Notes under the pieces: generated by a model
The model's input: the letters and a program-made list of their open reading frames with translations, nothing else
Told to the model about the DNA's origin: nothing
The model's database searches: none
DNA from: Streptomyces albofaciens JCM 4342
GTDB lineage: Bacteria > Actinomycetota > Actinomycetes > Streptomycetales > Streptomycetaceae
Direction of reading: 5' to 3'
Length of the DNA stretch: 64,000 bases
Assembly (NCBI RefSeq): GCF_008634025.1
Contig: NZ_PDCM01000001.1
Location: 2,105,501 to 2,169,500 of the forward strand
Position numbers and translations under genes: made by a program
In this document: piece after piece, positions 37,898 through 46,813 of the stretch
Numbering within the stretch: the first letter of the stretch is position 1
Layout: every line of letters starts with the position of its first letter

Positions 37898-39094
37898 ATG
37901 ACCGGCAAGGCGTACATCATCGGCGTGGGCACGACGAAGTTCGAGAAGCCGGAGACGCGGGACTGGCAGTACTGGGACATGGCGGGGGAGGCGGGCGGTA
38001 AGGCGCTCGCCGATGCCGGTGTCCCGTACAGCGCTGTGGAACAGGTGCCGGTCGGCTACTGCTACCAGGCCTCTACGGCCGGACAGCGTGCCGTCTACGA
38101 ACTGGGCCTTACCGGCGTCCCCGTCTACAACGTCAACAACAACTGCGCGACCGGCGCCACCGCCCTGATGATGGCCCGGCAGTTCGTCGCCTCCGGCATC
38201 AACGACTGCGTCCTGGCCCTCGGCTTCGAGAAGATGAAACGCGGCGCGCTGGGCGGCGGCGCGGACGGCGGCGACTTCGCGGCCTCGCCCGTGGCCCGCC
38301 ACTACGGCGTGATGGCCGCCGCCCACGGCTTCGAGATGACGCCGCCGACCGCCCAGATCTTCGGCAACGCCGCGCGCGAGCACATGGACCGGTACGGGAC
38401 CACGGAGCGGCAGCTCGCGGCGGTCGGCGCGAAGAACCACCGGCACTCCGCCGACAATCCGGACGCCCAGTTCCAGGACGTCTACACGGTCGAGGAGATC
38501 CTCGCCGCCAGGACCGTCCACCGGCCGCTGACCAAGCTCCAGTGCTCGCCGACCTCCGACGGAGCGGCCGCCGCCGTCGTCGCCTCGGAACGCTTCGTCC
38601 GCGACCACGGGCTCGCGGACCGGGCCGTGGAGATCGCCGGGCAGGCCATGGCGACGGACACGGAGGACAGCTTCGCCAGCGGGTCCTGCATCGATGTCGT
38701 CGGCCGCCCGATGTCCCGCGCCGCGGCCCGGCAGGCGTACGAGGCGAGCGGGCTCGGCATCGAGGACGTGGACGTGATCGAGCTGCACGACTGCTTCTCG
38801 GTCAACGAACTGCTGACGTACGAGGCGCTGGGCCTGTGCGCGGAGGGCGAGTCGGGCAAGCTCGTCGAGGACGGCGCCACCACCCACGGCGGCCGATGGG
38901 TGGTCAACCCCTCCGGCGGCCTGATCTCCAAGGGGCATCCGCTCGGCGCCACCGGCCTGGCCCAGACCGCCGAACTGGTCCGGCAACTGCGCGGCACGGC
39001 CGGCGCCCGCCAGGTGCCGGGGGCCCGGGTCGGACTGGCGCACAACATCGGACTGGGCGGGGCGGCGGTGGTGACGTTGCTGCGGAAGGGGTGA
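37898..39094 (+). CDS. SCP-x/Ltp-type thiolase (lipid-transfer protein)
   Basis: 398 residues, thiolase fold of the SCP-x type. Cys83 lies in [11 protein letters not shown], the HDCFSVNE block replaces the NEAF motif of ordinary thiolases, and the late His is in [10 protein letters not shown]. It is the type of enzyme (Ltp, SCP-x) that removes or handles the shortened steroid side chain as CoA thioester. No SCP2 domain is fused. ATG at 37898 follows GAGGAGG. A perfect KstR-type box precedes it, which supports a steroid role. Confidence 0.9.
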   Translation: MTGKAYIIGVGTTKFEKPETRDWQYWDMAGEAGGKALADAGVPYSAVEQVPVGYCYQASTAGQRAVYELGLTGVPVYNVNNNCATGATALMMARQFVASGINDCVLALGFEKMKRGALGGGADGGDFAASPVARHYGVMAAAHGFEMTPPTAQIFGNAAREHMDRYGTTERQLAAVGAKNHRHSADNPDAQFQDVYTVEEILAARTVHRPLTKLQCSPTSDGAAAAVVASERFVRDHGLADRAVEIAGQAMATDTEDSFASGSCIDVVGRPMSRAAARQAYEASGLGIEDVDVIELHDCFSVNELLTYEALGLCAEGESGKLVEDGATTHGGRWVVNPSGGLISKGHPLGATGLAQTAELVRQLRGTAGARQVPGARVGLAHNIGLGGAAVVTLLRKG

Positions 39095-39186
39095 GGCGCG
39101 GAAGGGGGGTGCGGAAGGGGTGAGGCGCGGAAGGAGTGGGGTGCGGAAGGACTGAGGCGCTGAAGGGGTGCGGCGCGGAAGGGGCG
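39091..39186. repeat. degenerate GCGGAAGG tandem repeat
   Basis: Six or so copies of G(T/C)GC(G/T)GAAGG spaced 12 to 25 bases apart, starting at the thiolase stop. Slippage-type expansion. No hairpin of note. Confidence 0.65.
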
Positions 39187-39287
39187 CCCCGTGGGATGGC
39201 CGGGGCGCGGGCCTTCCGGCCTAGGACCTGTGACCGGCCACCTCCGGGCCGATAATCCGATGCCACCGTCGCGTGGCAGGTGCAACT

Positions 39288-40736
39288 ATGGAGACCATGC
39301 CCCCGACAGCCACCCCCACCACGCTGCCCGAAAACGTCCGCCGCACACCACCGCCCACCTGGCTGGTGACCCTGCTGGTCTGCGCCGGACAGTTCCTCGT
39401 CGTCCTGGACGTCTCGGTCGTCAACGTCGCGCTGCCGAGCATGCGCACCGGCCTCGGACTCAGCGAGCTGGGACTGCAATGGGTGGTCAACGCCTACGTG
39501 ATCACCTTCGCCGGGTTCATGCTGCTCGGCGGGCGGGTGGCCGACCTCTTCGGGCGCAAGCGGATATTCGTCGTGGGGCTCGCCCTCTTCACCCTCGCGA
39601 GCCTGGCGGGCGGCCTGGCCCAGGAGTCCTGGCACCTGATCGCGGCCCGTACGGTCCAGGGCGTCGGCGCGGCCATCCTGTCCCCGGCCACCCTCACCAT
39701 CCTGACCACCGCGTTCCCGGCGGGCCCGGCGCGCACCCGCGCCATCGCCACCTGGACCGCGGTCGGCGCGGGCGGCGGCGCCGTCGGCGGCCTGGTCGGC
39801 GGGGTGCTGACCGAGTACCTGTCCTGGCGCTGGGTGCTGCTGATCAACGTCCCGGTCGGCGCGCTGGTGCTGATCGGCGCGCTGCTCTGGCTCAGCGAGA
39901 GCCGGCGCGGCGAGGGACGGCGGCTCGACCTCCCGGGCGCGCTGCTGGTGACGGCCGGACTCGCGCTCGTGGCGTACGGCATCGTGCAGACCGAGTCGGC
40001 GGGCTGGTCCTCGGCGAGCGCGCTGCTGCCGCTGGTGGCGGGCCTGCTGGTGCTGATCGCGTTCGTGGCCGTCGAGGCCCGTACGAAGGCGCCGCTGATG
40101 CCGCTGACGCTCTTCCGGCTGCGCTCGGTGTACGCGGCGAACAGCGCGATGGTGCTGGCCGGCGCCGCGATGTTCTCCATGTGGTACTTCCTCAGCCTCT
40201 ACGTGCAGAACGTCCTGGACTACACGCCCCTGGAGGCCGGGCTCTCCTTCATCCCGCACTCGCTGAGCATCGTGCTGGGCTCGAAGATCGCGCCGCGTCT
40301 GATGAACAGGACGGGTGCCAAGACGCTGGCCGTCGCCGGTGCGCTGGTCTCCGCGGCGGGCATGTTCTGGCAGGGGCGGATGGGCGCCGACGGCACGTAC
40401 CTCGGTACGCTGCTCGGCCCCGGCATCCTGATGGCCTTCGGCGCCGGCCTGACCGCCACGCCGATCGCCTCGATCGCCACCTCCGGCGCCGCGCCCTCCG
40501 ACCAGGGCCTGGTCTCCGGCCTGATCAACACCTCCCGGCAGATGGGCGGCGCGCTCGGCCTGTCCGTCCTGTCCACGGTCGCCGCCACCCGGATCGAGTC
40601 CGGCCACGGCGGCCCGGCCGCGATGGCCCACGGCTACGGCCTCGCCTTCCAGGTCGGTACGGTCATCCTGCTGGCGAGCGTGCTGCTGATGGTCCTCGCC
40701 CTGCCGCGCCGCCCCGAGGACGCCCACCATGCCTGA
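39288..40736 (+). CDS. MFS multidrug exporter, DHA2 (EmrB/QacA) type
   Basis: 482 residues with about 14 membrane helices. Motif A is GGRVADLFGRKR, motif D1 VLDVSVVNVALPSM, motif C GAGGGAVGGLVGG, all DHA2 drug:H+ antiporter landmarks. ATG at 39288 is used, with weak CAGGTG upstream; ATG at 39297 is possible. Its 3' end overlaps the SDR gene by 8 bases. No regulator gene is adjacent. The substrate is probably an organic compound processed by the SDR. Confidence 0.9.
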   Translation: METMPPTATPTTLPENVRRTPPPTWLVTLLVCAGQFLVVLDVSVVNVALPSMRTGLGLSELGLQWVVNAYVITFAGFMLLGGRVADLFGRKRIFVVGLALFTLASLAGGLAQESWHLIAARTVQGVGAAILSPATLTILTTAFPAGPARTRAIATWTAVGAGGGAVGGLVGGVLTEYLSWRWVLLINVPVGALVLIGALLWLSESRRGEGRRLDLPGALLVTAGLALVAYGIVQTESAGWSSASALLPLVAGLLVLIAFVAVEARTKAPLMPLTLFRLRSVYAANSAMVLAGAAMFSMWYFLSLYVQNVLDYTPLEAGLSFIPHSLSIVLGSKIAPRLMNRTGAKTLAVAGALVSAAGMFWQGRMGADGTYLGTLLGPGILMAFGAGLTATPIASIATSGAAPSDQGLVSGLINTSRQMGGALGLSVLSTVAATRIESGHGGPAAMAHGYGLAFQVGTVILLASVLLMVLALPRRPEDAHHA

Positions 40737-41526
40737 CGCCCGCCCCGCCACCGCCGCCTCCCCCTTTCCCGCCACCGGCCGCCGCGTCCTGGTCAGCGGC
40801 GCCTCGCGCGGCCTCGGCCGGGCCGTGGCGCACGCCTTCGCGGAGAACGGCGACCGGGTGGCGGTCCATTACGGCTCCCGGCGCGCGGACGCCGAGGAGA
40901 CCCTCGCCGCGCTGCCCGGCAGCGGCCACGTCCTGCTCGGCGCCGACCTCGCCGACCCGTCCGGCGCCGCCGCCCTGATCGGCGCGGCCGTCGAAGCTCT
41001 CGGCGGCCTCGATGTCCTGGTGAACAACGCCGCCGTCAACACCCCGCACCCGCCCGCCACCACCCCGTACGACGAGTGGACCGCCGCCTGGCAGCAGCAC
41101 GTCGCGGTCAACCTGCTCGGTACGGCCCACCTCAGCCACGGCGCGGCCCAGGCGATGATCGCGCAGGGCACCGGCGGCCGGATCGTCGGCATCGGCTCCC
41201 GCGGCGCCTTCCGCGGCGAGCCCGACCACCCCGCCTACGGCGCCACGAAGGCCGCCGTGCACGCCCTCGGCCAGTCGCTCGCCGTCGCCCTCGCCCCGCA
41301 CGGCATCGCGGTGGCCTCCGTGGCGCCCGGGTTCATCGACACGGACCGGGTGGCCCACCGCCTGACCGGCGCCGAGGGCGCGGCGATCCGCGCGCAGAGC
41401 CCGTTCGGCCGGGTCGCCGCCCCGGAGGAGGTCGCGGCGGCCGTACGGTGGCTCGCCTCGCCCGAGGCCCAGTGGAGCTCGGGCGCCGTGCTCGACCTCA
41501 ACGGGGCGTCGCACCTGCGGACGTGA
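40729..41526 (+). CDS. short-chain dehydrogenase/reductase
   Basis: 265 residues, classical SDR. Cofactor motif SGASRGLGRAVA at about 23-34, NNAA, catalytic Ser in GIGSRG, YGATK with Tyr and Lys, and APGFIDTDR. The Arg after the first Gly motif and a HYGSRR segment suggest NADPH. Similar to 3-oxoacyl-ACP reductases in form; no ACP-system gene is nearby. Overlaps the MFS gene by 8 bases. Confidence 0.88.
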   Translation: MPDARPATAASPFPATGRRVLVSGASRGLGRAVAHAFAENGDRVAVHYGSRRADAEETLAALPGSGHVLLGADLADPSGAAALIGAAVEALGGLDVLVNNAAVNTPHPPATTPYDEWTAAWQQHVAVNLLGTAHLSHGAAQAMIAQGTGGRIVGIGSRGAFRGEPDHPAYGATKAAVHALGQSLAVALAPHGIAVASVAPGFIDTDRVAHRLTGAEGAAIRAQSPFGRVAAPEEVAAAVRWLASPEAQWSSGAVLDLNGASHLRT

Positions 41527-41546
41527 CGGGCCGGGAGCACGCGGGC

Positions 41547-42686
41547 TCAGGCGGCGGACTCCCGTGTGCCGGACGCGGACTCCCGGGCGCCGGACGGCGG
41601 TTCGCCGGACGGCGGTTCGGCGGACGAGGGGAAGCAACGGCGGGCGGCGAGGGCCACGTGCACGAGGCCGATGAGGACGGGGACCTCGATGAGGGGCCCG
41701 ACGACACCGGCGAGCGCCTGGCCGGAGGCGGCGCCGAAGGTGGCGATGGCGACCGCGATGGCCAGCTCGAAGTTGTTGCCCGCGGCGGTGAAGGCCAGCG
41801 TGGTGGCGCGCGGATGATCCAGCCCGGCGGCCCTGCCCCACGCCATCGACCCGGTCCACATGACGGCGAAGTAGACCAGCAGCGGCAGGGCGATGCGGAC
41901 GACGTCCAGCGGCCGGGAGGTGATCGCGTCGCCTTGCAGGGCGAAGAGCACGACGATGGTGAACAGCAGCCCGTACAGGGCGAAGGGGCCGATACGCGGA
42001 ATGAGCTTCGCCTCGTACCAGTCCCGCCCCCTGGCCTTCTCGCCGATGCGGCGGGTGAGGTAGCCGGCGGCGAGCGGAATGCCCAGGAAGACCAGCACCG
42101 AGCGGGCGATCTCCCACGTCGATACGTCCAGCCCGGTCTGCTCCAGACCGAGCCACCCGGGCAGGACGGAGAGGTAGAACCAGCCGAGCCCGGCGAAGGC
42201 GACCACCTGGAAGACGGAGTTGAGGGCGACCAGGACGGCGGCGGCCTCGCGGTCGCCGCAGGCCAGGTCGTTCCAGATGATGACCATGGCGATGCAGCGG
42301 GCCAGCCCCACGATGATCAGCCCGGTGCGGTACGCGGGCAGGTCCGGCAGGAAGATCCAGGCGAGCGCGAACATCACCGCCGGGCCGAGCACCCAGTTCA
42401 GCAGCAGCGAGGGAACCAGGAGGCGGCGGTCCCGGGTGACCGTGTCGAGGCGGTCGTAACGGACCTTGGCCAGCACCGGGTACATCATCACCAGCAGCCC
42501 GAGCGCGATCGGCAGGGACACACCGGTGACGGTCACCTTCGCCAGCGTGTCCCCGAGCCCGGGCACGAGGCGCCCGAGGCCGAGGCCGACGGCCATCGCG
42601 GCCAGGATCCACAGGGCGAGGTAGCGGTCGGTGAACGACAGACGGGCCGCCACGGGCGCGGCCGCCGTGCCGGGAGCGGCGCTCAC
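41547..42686 (-). CDS. acr3: ACR3-family arsenite efflux transporter
   Basis: 379 residues with ten membrane helices. The conserved Cys of ACR3 pumps is in GLARCIAMVIIWNDLACGD, and the second half has the AGNNFELAIAVAIATFG helix break. It expels arsenite as an anion. The GTG start overlaps the ArsR stop (GTGA). The last 25 residues are repeated SGEPPSGAR-type sequence. No arsenate reductase gene is present in this cluster. Confidence 0.93.
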   Translation of the reverse strand: MSAAPGTAAAPVAARLSFTDRYLALWILAAMAVGLGLGRLVPGLGDTLAKVTVTGVSLPIALGLLVMMYPVLAKVRYDRLDTVTRDRRLLVPSLLLNWVLGPAVMFALAWIFLPDLPAYRTGLIIVGLARCIAMVIIWNDLACGDREAAAVLVALNSVFQVVAFAGLGWFYLSVLPGWLGLEQTGLDVSTWEIARSVLVFLGIPLAAGYLTRRIGEKARGRDWYEAKLIPRIGPFALYGLLFTIVVLFALQGDAITSRPLDVVRIALPLLVYFAVMWTGSMAWGRAAGLDHPRATTLAFTAAGNNFELAIAVAIATFGAASGQALAGVVGPLIEVPVLIGLVHVALAARRCFPSSAEPPSGEPPSGARESASGTRESAA

Positions 42687-43072
42687 GAGGCGGTCCCGGA
42701 GGGCGTCGGGCCGTCCACGGCACGGCTGAGGGCCCCGGCGAGGCGGTCGGTCATCTGCGGAAGCAGCCGGTAGTACACCCATGTCCCGCGCCGTTCGGAG
42801 GCGATGAGCCCGGCCTCGCGCAGGAGTCTGAGGTGGTGCGAGATGGTCGGCTGCGACAGGTCGAAAGCCGGGGTGAGCTCACAGACGCACACCTCGCCAC
42901 CGGCGCGGGAGGCGATCAGCGACAGCAGCCGCAGCCGGACGGGGTCGCCCAGGGCCTTGAAGACCTTCGCCAGTTCCTCCGCCTGCTCCTCGGCCAGCGG
43001 TGCGGTCAGCAGGCCGGGGCAGCAGCCGTCGGGCTCGTCCTGCCCGAGGATCCGCGGTTCTTGTTTCGACAT
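42683..43072 (-). CDS. arsR: ArsR-family arsenic-responsive repressor
   Basis: 129 residues. Winged HTH with FKALGDPVRLRLLSLIAS, the metal-sensing CVCEL motif (EVCVCELTPAF) and the recognition helix LSQPTISHHLRLLREAGL. An extra GCCPG near residue 18 may add a thiol. The first gene of the arsR-acr3 pair, divergent from arsI, with a dyad between them. Confidence 0.92.
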   Translation of the reverse strand: MSKQEPRILGQDEPDGCCPGLLTAPLAEEQAEELAKVFKALGDPVRLRLLSLIASRAGGEVCVCELTPAFDLSQPTISHHLRLLREAGLIASERRGTWVYYRLLPQMTDRLAGALSRAVDGPTPSGTAS

Positions 43073-43080
43073 GCTTCTAT

Positions 43081-43096
43081 ATTGACGCCTGTCGAT
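43081..43096. promoter_or_regulatory. probable ArsR operator
   Basis: ATTGACGCCTGTCGAT, an imperfect inverted repeat 9 bases before arsR and 81 bases before arsI. The position suits repression of both divergent transcripts. Confidence 0.5.
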
Positions 43097-43176
43097 GCAG
43101 ACCGCAAAGTGGTACCGACGCACTGTACGAACAGGCTGTCTCGGCAGCCATCGAATCAAGCTGTGGGGAGACCGCC

Positions 43177-43644
43177 ATGTCCCGTGTCCAGCTCGCTCTG
43201 CGCGTCGCCGACCTGGAAGCCTCGATCGCCTTCTACTCGAAGCTCTTCGCCACCGCCCCGGCCAAGCGCCGGCCGGGGTACGCGAACTTCGCCGTCGCCG
43301 AGCCGCCGCTCAAGCTCGTCCTCATCGAGGGCGCGGCCGGCCAGGACACCCGCCTGGACCACCTCGGCGTCGAGGTCACCGACGGCGAGGAGGTCACCGC
43401 CGCCGCCACCCGCCTCAAGGAAGCCGGTCTCGCGACCTCCGAGGAGAACGACGTCTCCTGCTGCTACGCGCTCCAGGACAAGGTCTGGGTGACCGGCCCG
43501 GGCAACGAGCCGTGGGAGGTCTACGTCGTCAAGGCGGACGTCGGCATGCCGGGCGGCGGCGCCGGCGCGCCCGGGGAGAGCGTCGGCACGACCGGCGAGG
43601 GCGCCGACACCGCGCCGCGGGCGTGCTGCCGCGCCACCGCCTGA
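43177..43644 (+). CDS. arsI: ArsI/CadI-type VOC metalloenzyme
   Basis: 155 residues, vicinal-oxygen-chelate fold. Expected iron ligands Gln5, His62 and Glu114 and the arsenic-binding vicinal pair Cys95-Cys96 (VSCCYAL) are all present, so it is probably a C-As lyase that demethylates organoarsenicals. A disordered Gly-rich tail ends with RACC, possibly another thiol site. ATG at 43177 with GGGGAG. Divergent from arsR and probably under the same operator. Confidence 0.88.
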   Translation: MSRVQLALRVADLEASIAFYSKLFATAPAKRRPGYANFAVAEPPLKLVLIEGAAGQDTRLDHLGVEVTDGEEVTAAATRLKEAGLATSEENDVSCCYALQDKVWVTGPGNEPWEVYVVKADVGMPGGGAGAPGESVGTTGEGADTAPRACCRATA

Positions 43645-43714
43645 CGGCCGTGCCCCGGGCCTTCCCTCCGCCGGAAGCCTTCCCTCCGCCGGGGCGCGGT
43701 GGCAGCGTCACGGC

Positions 43715-44110
43715 ATGGCGAACATCCCCGCGGATCTTTCGTACACCAAGGACCACGAATGGGTCCGGGTCAAGGACGATCAGGCCACCGTCGGCATCAC
43801 CGACCACGCGCAGCGTCAGCTCGGTGACATCGTCTATGCCGAACTGCCCAAGCAGGGCGAGCGGTTCGAGGCGGGCGACGCGTTCGGCTCGCTGGAGTCG
43901 GTCAAGGCCGTCACCGAGGTCTACGTACCGCTGACCGGTACGGTCCTCGCGGTCAACGACACCGTCAACGACGCCCCGGAACAGATCAACGACGAGCCGT
44001 ACGGCGGGGGCTGGCTGGTCGTCCTCCGGCTGTCCCGGCCCGGCGAACTCGACGGCCTGCTGGACGCGAAGGGCTACGAGGCATACATCCGGGAGGAGAC
44101 GGCGGGCTGA
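43715..44110 (+). CDS. gcvH: glycine cleavage system H protein
   Basis: 131 residues, complete. The lipoyl carrier lysine is Lys64 in SLESVKAVTEVY. It carries the aminomethyl group between the P, T and L proteins of glycine cleavage. The gcvT and gcvP genes are not in the window, so this is a stand-alone copy. Its 3' end (IREETAG) resembles the sequence encoded by one frame of the tandem repeat that begins immediately after the stop. Confidence 0.95.
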   Translation: MANIPADLSYTKDHEWVRVKDDQATVGITDHAQRQLGDIVYAELPKQGERFEAGDAFGSLESVKAVTEVYVPLTGTVLAVNDTVNDAPEQINDEPYGGGWLVVLRLSRPGELDGLLDAKGYEAYIREETAG

Positions 44111-44332
44111 CCCCCGTCATCCGGGAGGAGGTGACGGACCGGCCCCCGTCATCCGGGAGGAGGTGACGGACCGGCCCCCGTCATCCGGGAGGAGGTGACG
44201 GACCGGCCCCCGTCATCCGGGAGGAGGTGACGGACCGGCCCCCGTCATCCGGGAGGAGGTGACGGACCGGCCCCCGTCATCCGGGAGGAGGTGACGGACC
44301 GGCCCGTCATCCGGGAGGAGGTGACGGACCGG
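44111..44332. repeat. seven-copy 32-bp tandem repeat array
   Basis: Six identical 32-bp units start at 44111, 44143, 44175, 44207, 44239 and 44271, then a 30-bp unit at 44303. Each holds CCGTCA and TGACGG around CCGGGAGGAGG, so each can fold into a hairpin. The array lies between the convergent gcvH and response regulator genes. There are no spacers, so it is not CRISPR. Confidence 0.95.
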
Positions 44333-44344
44333 CCCCGCCGCCCG

Positions 44345-44983
44345 CTACAGCCACCCGTTCTGCCGGGCGGTCCGCACCGCCTCCATACGGTTGCGCGTCC
44401 CCGTCTTGCCGATGGCGGCCGACAGATAGTTGCGCACGGTCGCCTGCGACAGGTGCAGCTTCCCGGCGATGTCGGCGACGGTCGCCCCGTCCACGGCCGC
44501 GGTCAGCACGTCGCGCTCGCGCTGGGTCAGCGGATTCGGCCCCGCGCTGAGCGCCGCCGCGGCCAGCCCCGGGTCGATCACCCGCTCCCCGGCCAGCACC
44601 CGCCGGATCGCCGCCGCCAGGTCCTCCACCGGCCCGTCCTTGACCAGGAACCCGGACGCCCCCGCCTCCATCGCCCGCCGCAGATACCCCGGCCGCCCGA
44701 ACGTCGTCACGATCAGCACCTTGCACGACGGCAGCGCCTCCCGCAGCTCCGCCGCCGCGTCCAGCCCGCTGCGCCCCGGCAGCTCGATGTCCAGCAGCGC
44801 GATGTCCGGCCGCGCCTCCAGCGCCGTCGGCACGATCTCGTCCCCGGCCGACACCTGGGCGACGACCTCCATGTCGTCCTCAAGGTTGAGCAGCAGCGCG
44901 AGGGCGCCCCGCATCATTCCCTGGTCCTCGGCGAGGAGAACTCGCGTACATCTCACGGGGCGCTCGCCGGGTGTGTCAGTCAT
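44345..44983 (-). CDS. NarL/DesR-type response regulator
   Basis: 212 residues. The receiver has LLAEDQGMMR, phospho-acceptor Asp in IALLDIELPGRSG and VKDGPVEDL. The LuxR HTH is LTQRERDVLTAAVDGATVADIAGKLHLSQATVRNYLS. No kinase gene is adjacent. The 5' end has TAGTCT about 8 bases before the ATG and no ribosome site, which suggests a leaderless message. A same-strand DesK-type kinase lies 7 kb upstream at 52145-53554. Confidence 0.9.
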   Translation of the reverse strand: MTDTPGERPVRCTRVLLAEDQGMMRGALALLLNLEDDMEVVAQVSAGDEIVPTALEARPDIALLDIELPGRSGLDAAAELREALPSCKVLIVTTFGRPGYLRRAMEAGASGFLVKDGPVEDLAAAIRRVLAGERVIDPGLAAAALSAGPNPLTQRERDVLTAAVDGATVADIAGKLHLSQATVRNYLSAAIGKTGTRNRMEAVRTARQNGWL

Positions 44984-45288
44984 AGGGCCAGACTAGACAC
45001 CGCCAGCCCCACCCGGAACGACCGGGCGAGGCTCCATCCTCGCTGGTCAGCCGCAGAACGACGACGTTACGGCGGACTTGCCGGCTGGTGCTGCCGCCGA
45101 CGGTTCCCAGGCCGGCGCGGCCGCCCTGGAAATCTTGCGGGGGTACCCGAAGAGGTTCACCCTGGTTTGCAGGCGCACATTTCTGCAACGCCTGTATCGG
45201 CCTCGGTAGATCCTTCCGGACAAACGGCGTTGTTCCTCGGAGTGTCACGCGTCGCCAACACCGCTCGCTGATCGCCTAGGAGAGTCCC
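44984..45288. other. gene-free spacer, divergent promoters
   Basis: 305 bases between the response regulator and a small plus-strand gene. GC is lower than average around 45130-45200 (AAGAGGTTCACCC, TTTGCAGGCGCACATTTCTG). No terminator, repeat or RNA element was seen. Confidence 0.5.
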
Positions 45289-45558
45289 ATGAGTGAAAGA
45301 CCAAGTGTTCCGGACCGCATCAAGAACATCGCGGATCCAGAAAAACGGCAACGCGCACTGAGCAAGTGGGCGCACGGAATGACCTCTTCAGGGGCTGAAG
45401 TCCGCCGTCTCCCACGGCGCTTCAGGAACATGACCGAGGAGCAGCGAAAGGACGCGATCACCCGCGATGCCGGCAAAGGCGCGGACCGGCACTGGGCGTC
45501 CGGTGAGGCGACCGACAAGGCACAGCACAGCGAGCGGCCTCCCTCGACCCGTGGCTGA
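45289..45558 (+). CDS. small basic hypothetical protein
   Basis: 89 residues, ATG after GGAGAG. Highly charged and helical without hydrophobic stretches: RIKNIADPEKRQRALSKWAHG and RRLPRRFRNMTEEQRKDA. Codon use is less GC3-biased than neighbours, which suggests a recent arrival. No domain recognised; a nucleic-acid-binding role is possible from its charge. Confidence 0.7.
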   Translation: MSERPSVPDRIKNIADPEKRQRALSKWAHGMTSSGAEVRRLPRRFRNMTEEQRKDAITRDAGKGADRHWASGEATDKAQHSERPPSTRG

Positions 45559-45632
45559 CCAAGGCCTCGGGAAGCGTCCATCACCGGCCACGCCCTCGGG
45601 CGGACCGGTGATGGAGACTGGTGCGCCCCTTT

Positions 45633-46289
45633 TCAGCCCGTCCGCGGCGAAGTGCGGGCGGGGCCGGTGGGCCGGGAGGCAGCCGCGTCCGTGATGTGGA
45701 CCATGTTCTGGCCCGTCTCGCCTGCCCGGCAGGAGACCACTCGGCCGTCGGGGAAGCGGTAGCGGTTCACGAAGGAGGCGTCCACGCTGATGTCGGCCCA
45801 GGTCATGTGCGCCGGCAGATCGGCCGTGGCGCGCAGCCGGAGGTCGTACGTCACCGACTTCCCGGCCCTCACGACACCGTCGGTCACGAAGCGGCCGGAC
45901 GCGTCGCTGTCCACGGGAGTCCACTTGCCGGTCTTCTGGGATCTGTACTCGAACGCCATGAACCCGCCGATCACCGGGTCCTCGTCCTCCACCTGCCGCC
46001 AGGCGTAGACGGACATGCCGAGCGTCTTCAAGGTCGTACTGCCGATGTTGGTCACCGTCGCCCGGAACGACCGCCAGCCGCCACCCCGGACGACCGGGCC
46101 GTCGGCATCGGTCTGGACGAGCTTGATGGTCTTCTGCTCGTAGTCACCGCTCGCGGTGGAGACGTCGTAGCAGCTGGGCAGTTGCTCTCCGGCCTGCCCG
46201 GCCGCGTACGCGCCGGGGGCCGCCACCAGGGCGGCCGCCGGAAGAACGGCCGCGGCGAGGGCCGTGGTCAGGGCGCGGCGAACAATCAT
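45633..46289 (-). CDS. secreted protein with beta-sandwich appearance
   Basis: 218 residues from ATG at 46289 after AGAGG. Signal peptide about 1-29 (LTTALAAAVLPAAALVAAPGAYAAG). The mature part has alternating beta-like segments such as RSFRATVTNIGSTTLKTLGMSVYAW and KSVTYDLRLRATADL, as in extracellular domains that handle surface contacts, and two Cys (LPSCYDVS, VVSCRAG). The last residues are Ala/Thr/Pro-rich. Family not recognised. Confidence 0.75.
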   Translation of the reverse strand: MIVRRALTTALAAAVLPAAALVAAPGAYAAGQAGEQLPSCYDVSTASGDYEQKTIKLVQTDADGPVVRGGGWRSFRATVTNIGSTTLKTLGMSVYAWRQVEDEDPVIGGFMAFEYRSQKTGKWTPVDSDASGRFVTDGVVRAGKSVTYDLRLRATADLPAHMTWADISVDASFVNRYRFPDGRVVSCRAGETGQNMVHITDAAASRPTGPARTSPRTG

Positions 46290-46507
46290 CGGGTACCTCT
46301 TCCGGTCGGGCCTGTGACAACACTGATCAGCGTTGGTCAACTGGGTTGACCCGCGAGCCGGGTGGAGGGTTGTGCTCCCATGGCGACGACGAGGGGCCGC
46401 CCGGGAGCCGGCCGGAGAATCACCCGGACGGTACGCGGGCGGGCGGAGTGGTGGGGGGTGGGCGAGGTAGCCATACGGGTACTGCACCGCGTATCCAGGG
46501 AGGCACC

Positions 46508-46813
46508 TTGAAGCGTTCGCGATCTTCAGCGGTCGGCGTTGTGCTCGCCGCCGCTGTCCTGTGTCTGACCAATCCCACGAGCGCCCAGGCGGCGACCGGC
46601 ACCCTGACGGTCAACGGCAAGGAGAAGTTCGTCAATCCGCACGACGGCGCGTGTTTCTCCTGGCCCAGGAAAGGCCTCGACATCAAGAACCAGACGAACC
46701 GTGAAGTGGTCGTGTACCGGGGCACGAACTGCACCGGCACCGTCGGCCAAGTCGTCCCGCCGGGCAAGTCGGCAAAGGCGCCACGGGGCGTGAGCCTGAA
46801 GATTCAGGGCTGA
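46508..46813 (+). CDS. small secreted protein
   Basis: 101 residues from TTG at 46508 after AGGGAGG. Signal peptide about 1-28 (AVGVVLAAAVLCLTNPTSAQAA). The mature 70 residues have two Cys (DGACFSW, GTNCTGT) and a basic PGKSAKAPRG end. The pattern of a Cys pair with YRGTNCTGT resembles small Streptomyces exported proteins of unknown role. It is convergent with the kinase-like gene, overlapping by 10 bases. Confidence 0.75.
   Translation: MKRSRSSAVGVVLAAAVLCLTNPTSAQAATGTLTVNGKEKFVNPHDGACFSWPRKGLDIKNQTNREVVVYRGTNCTGTVGQVVPPGKSAKAPRGVSLKIQG

Noticed and set aside
43645..43714. Glycine riboswitch before gcvH
   Set aside because: The spacer is only 70 bases and contains simple CCTTCCCTCCGCCGG repeats, too short for the element.
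44111..44332. CRISPR-like look of seven direct repeats
   Set aside because: Repeats are contiguous without spacers and there are no cas genes.
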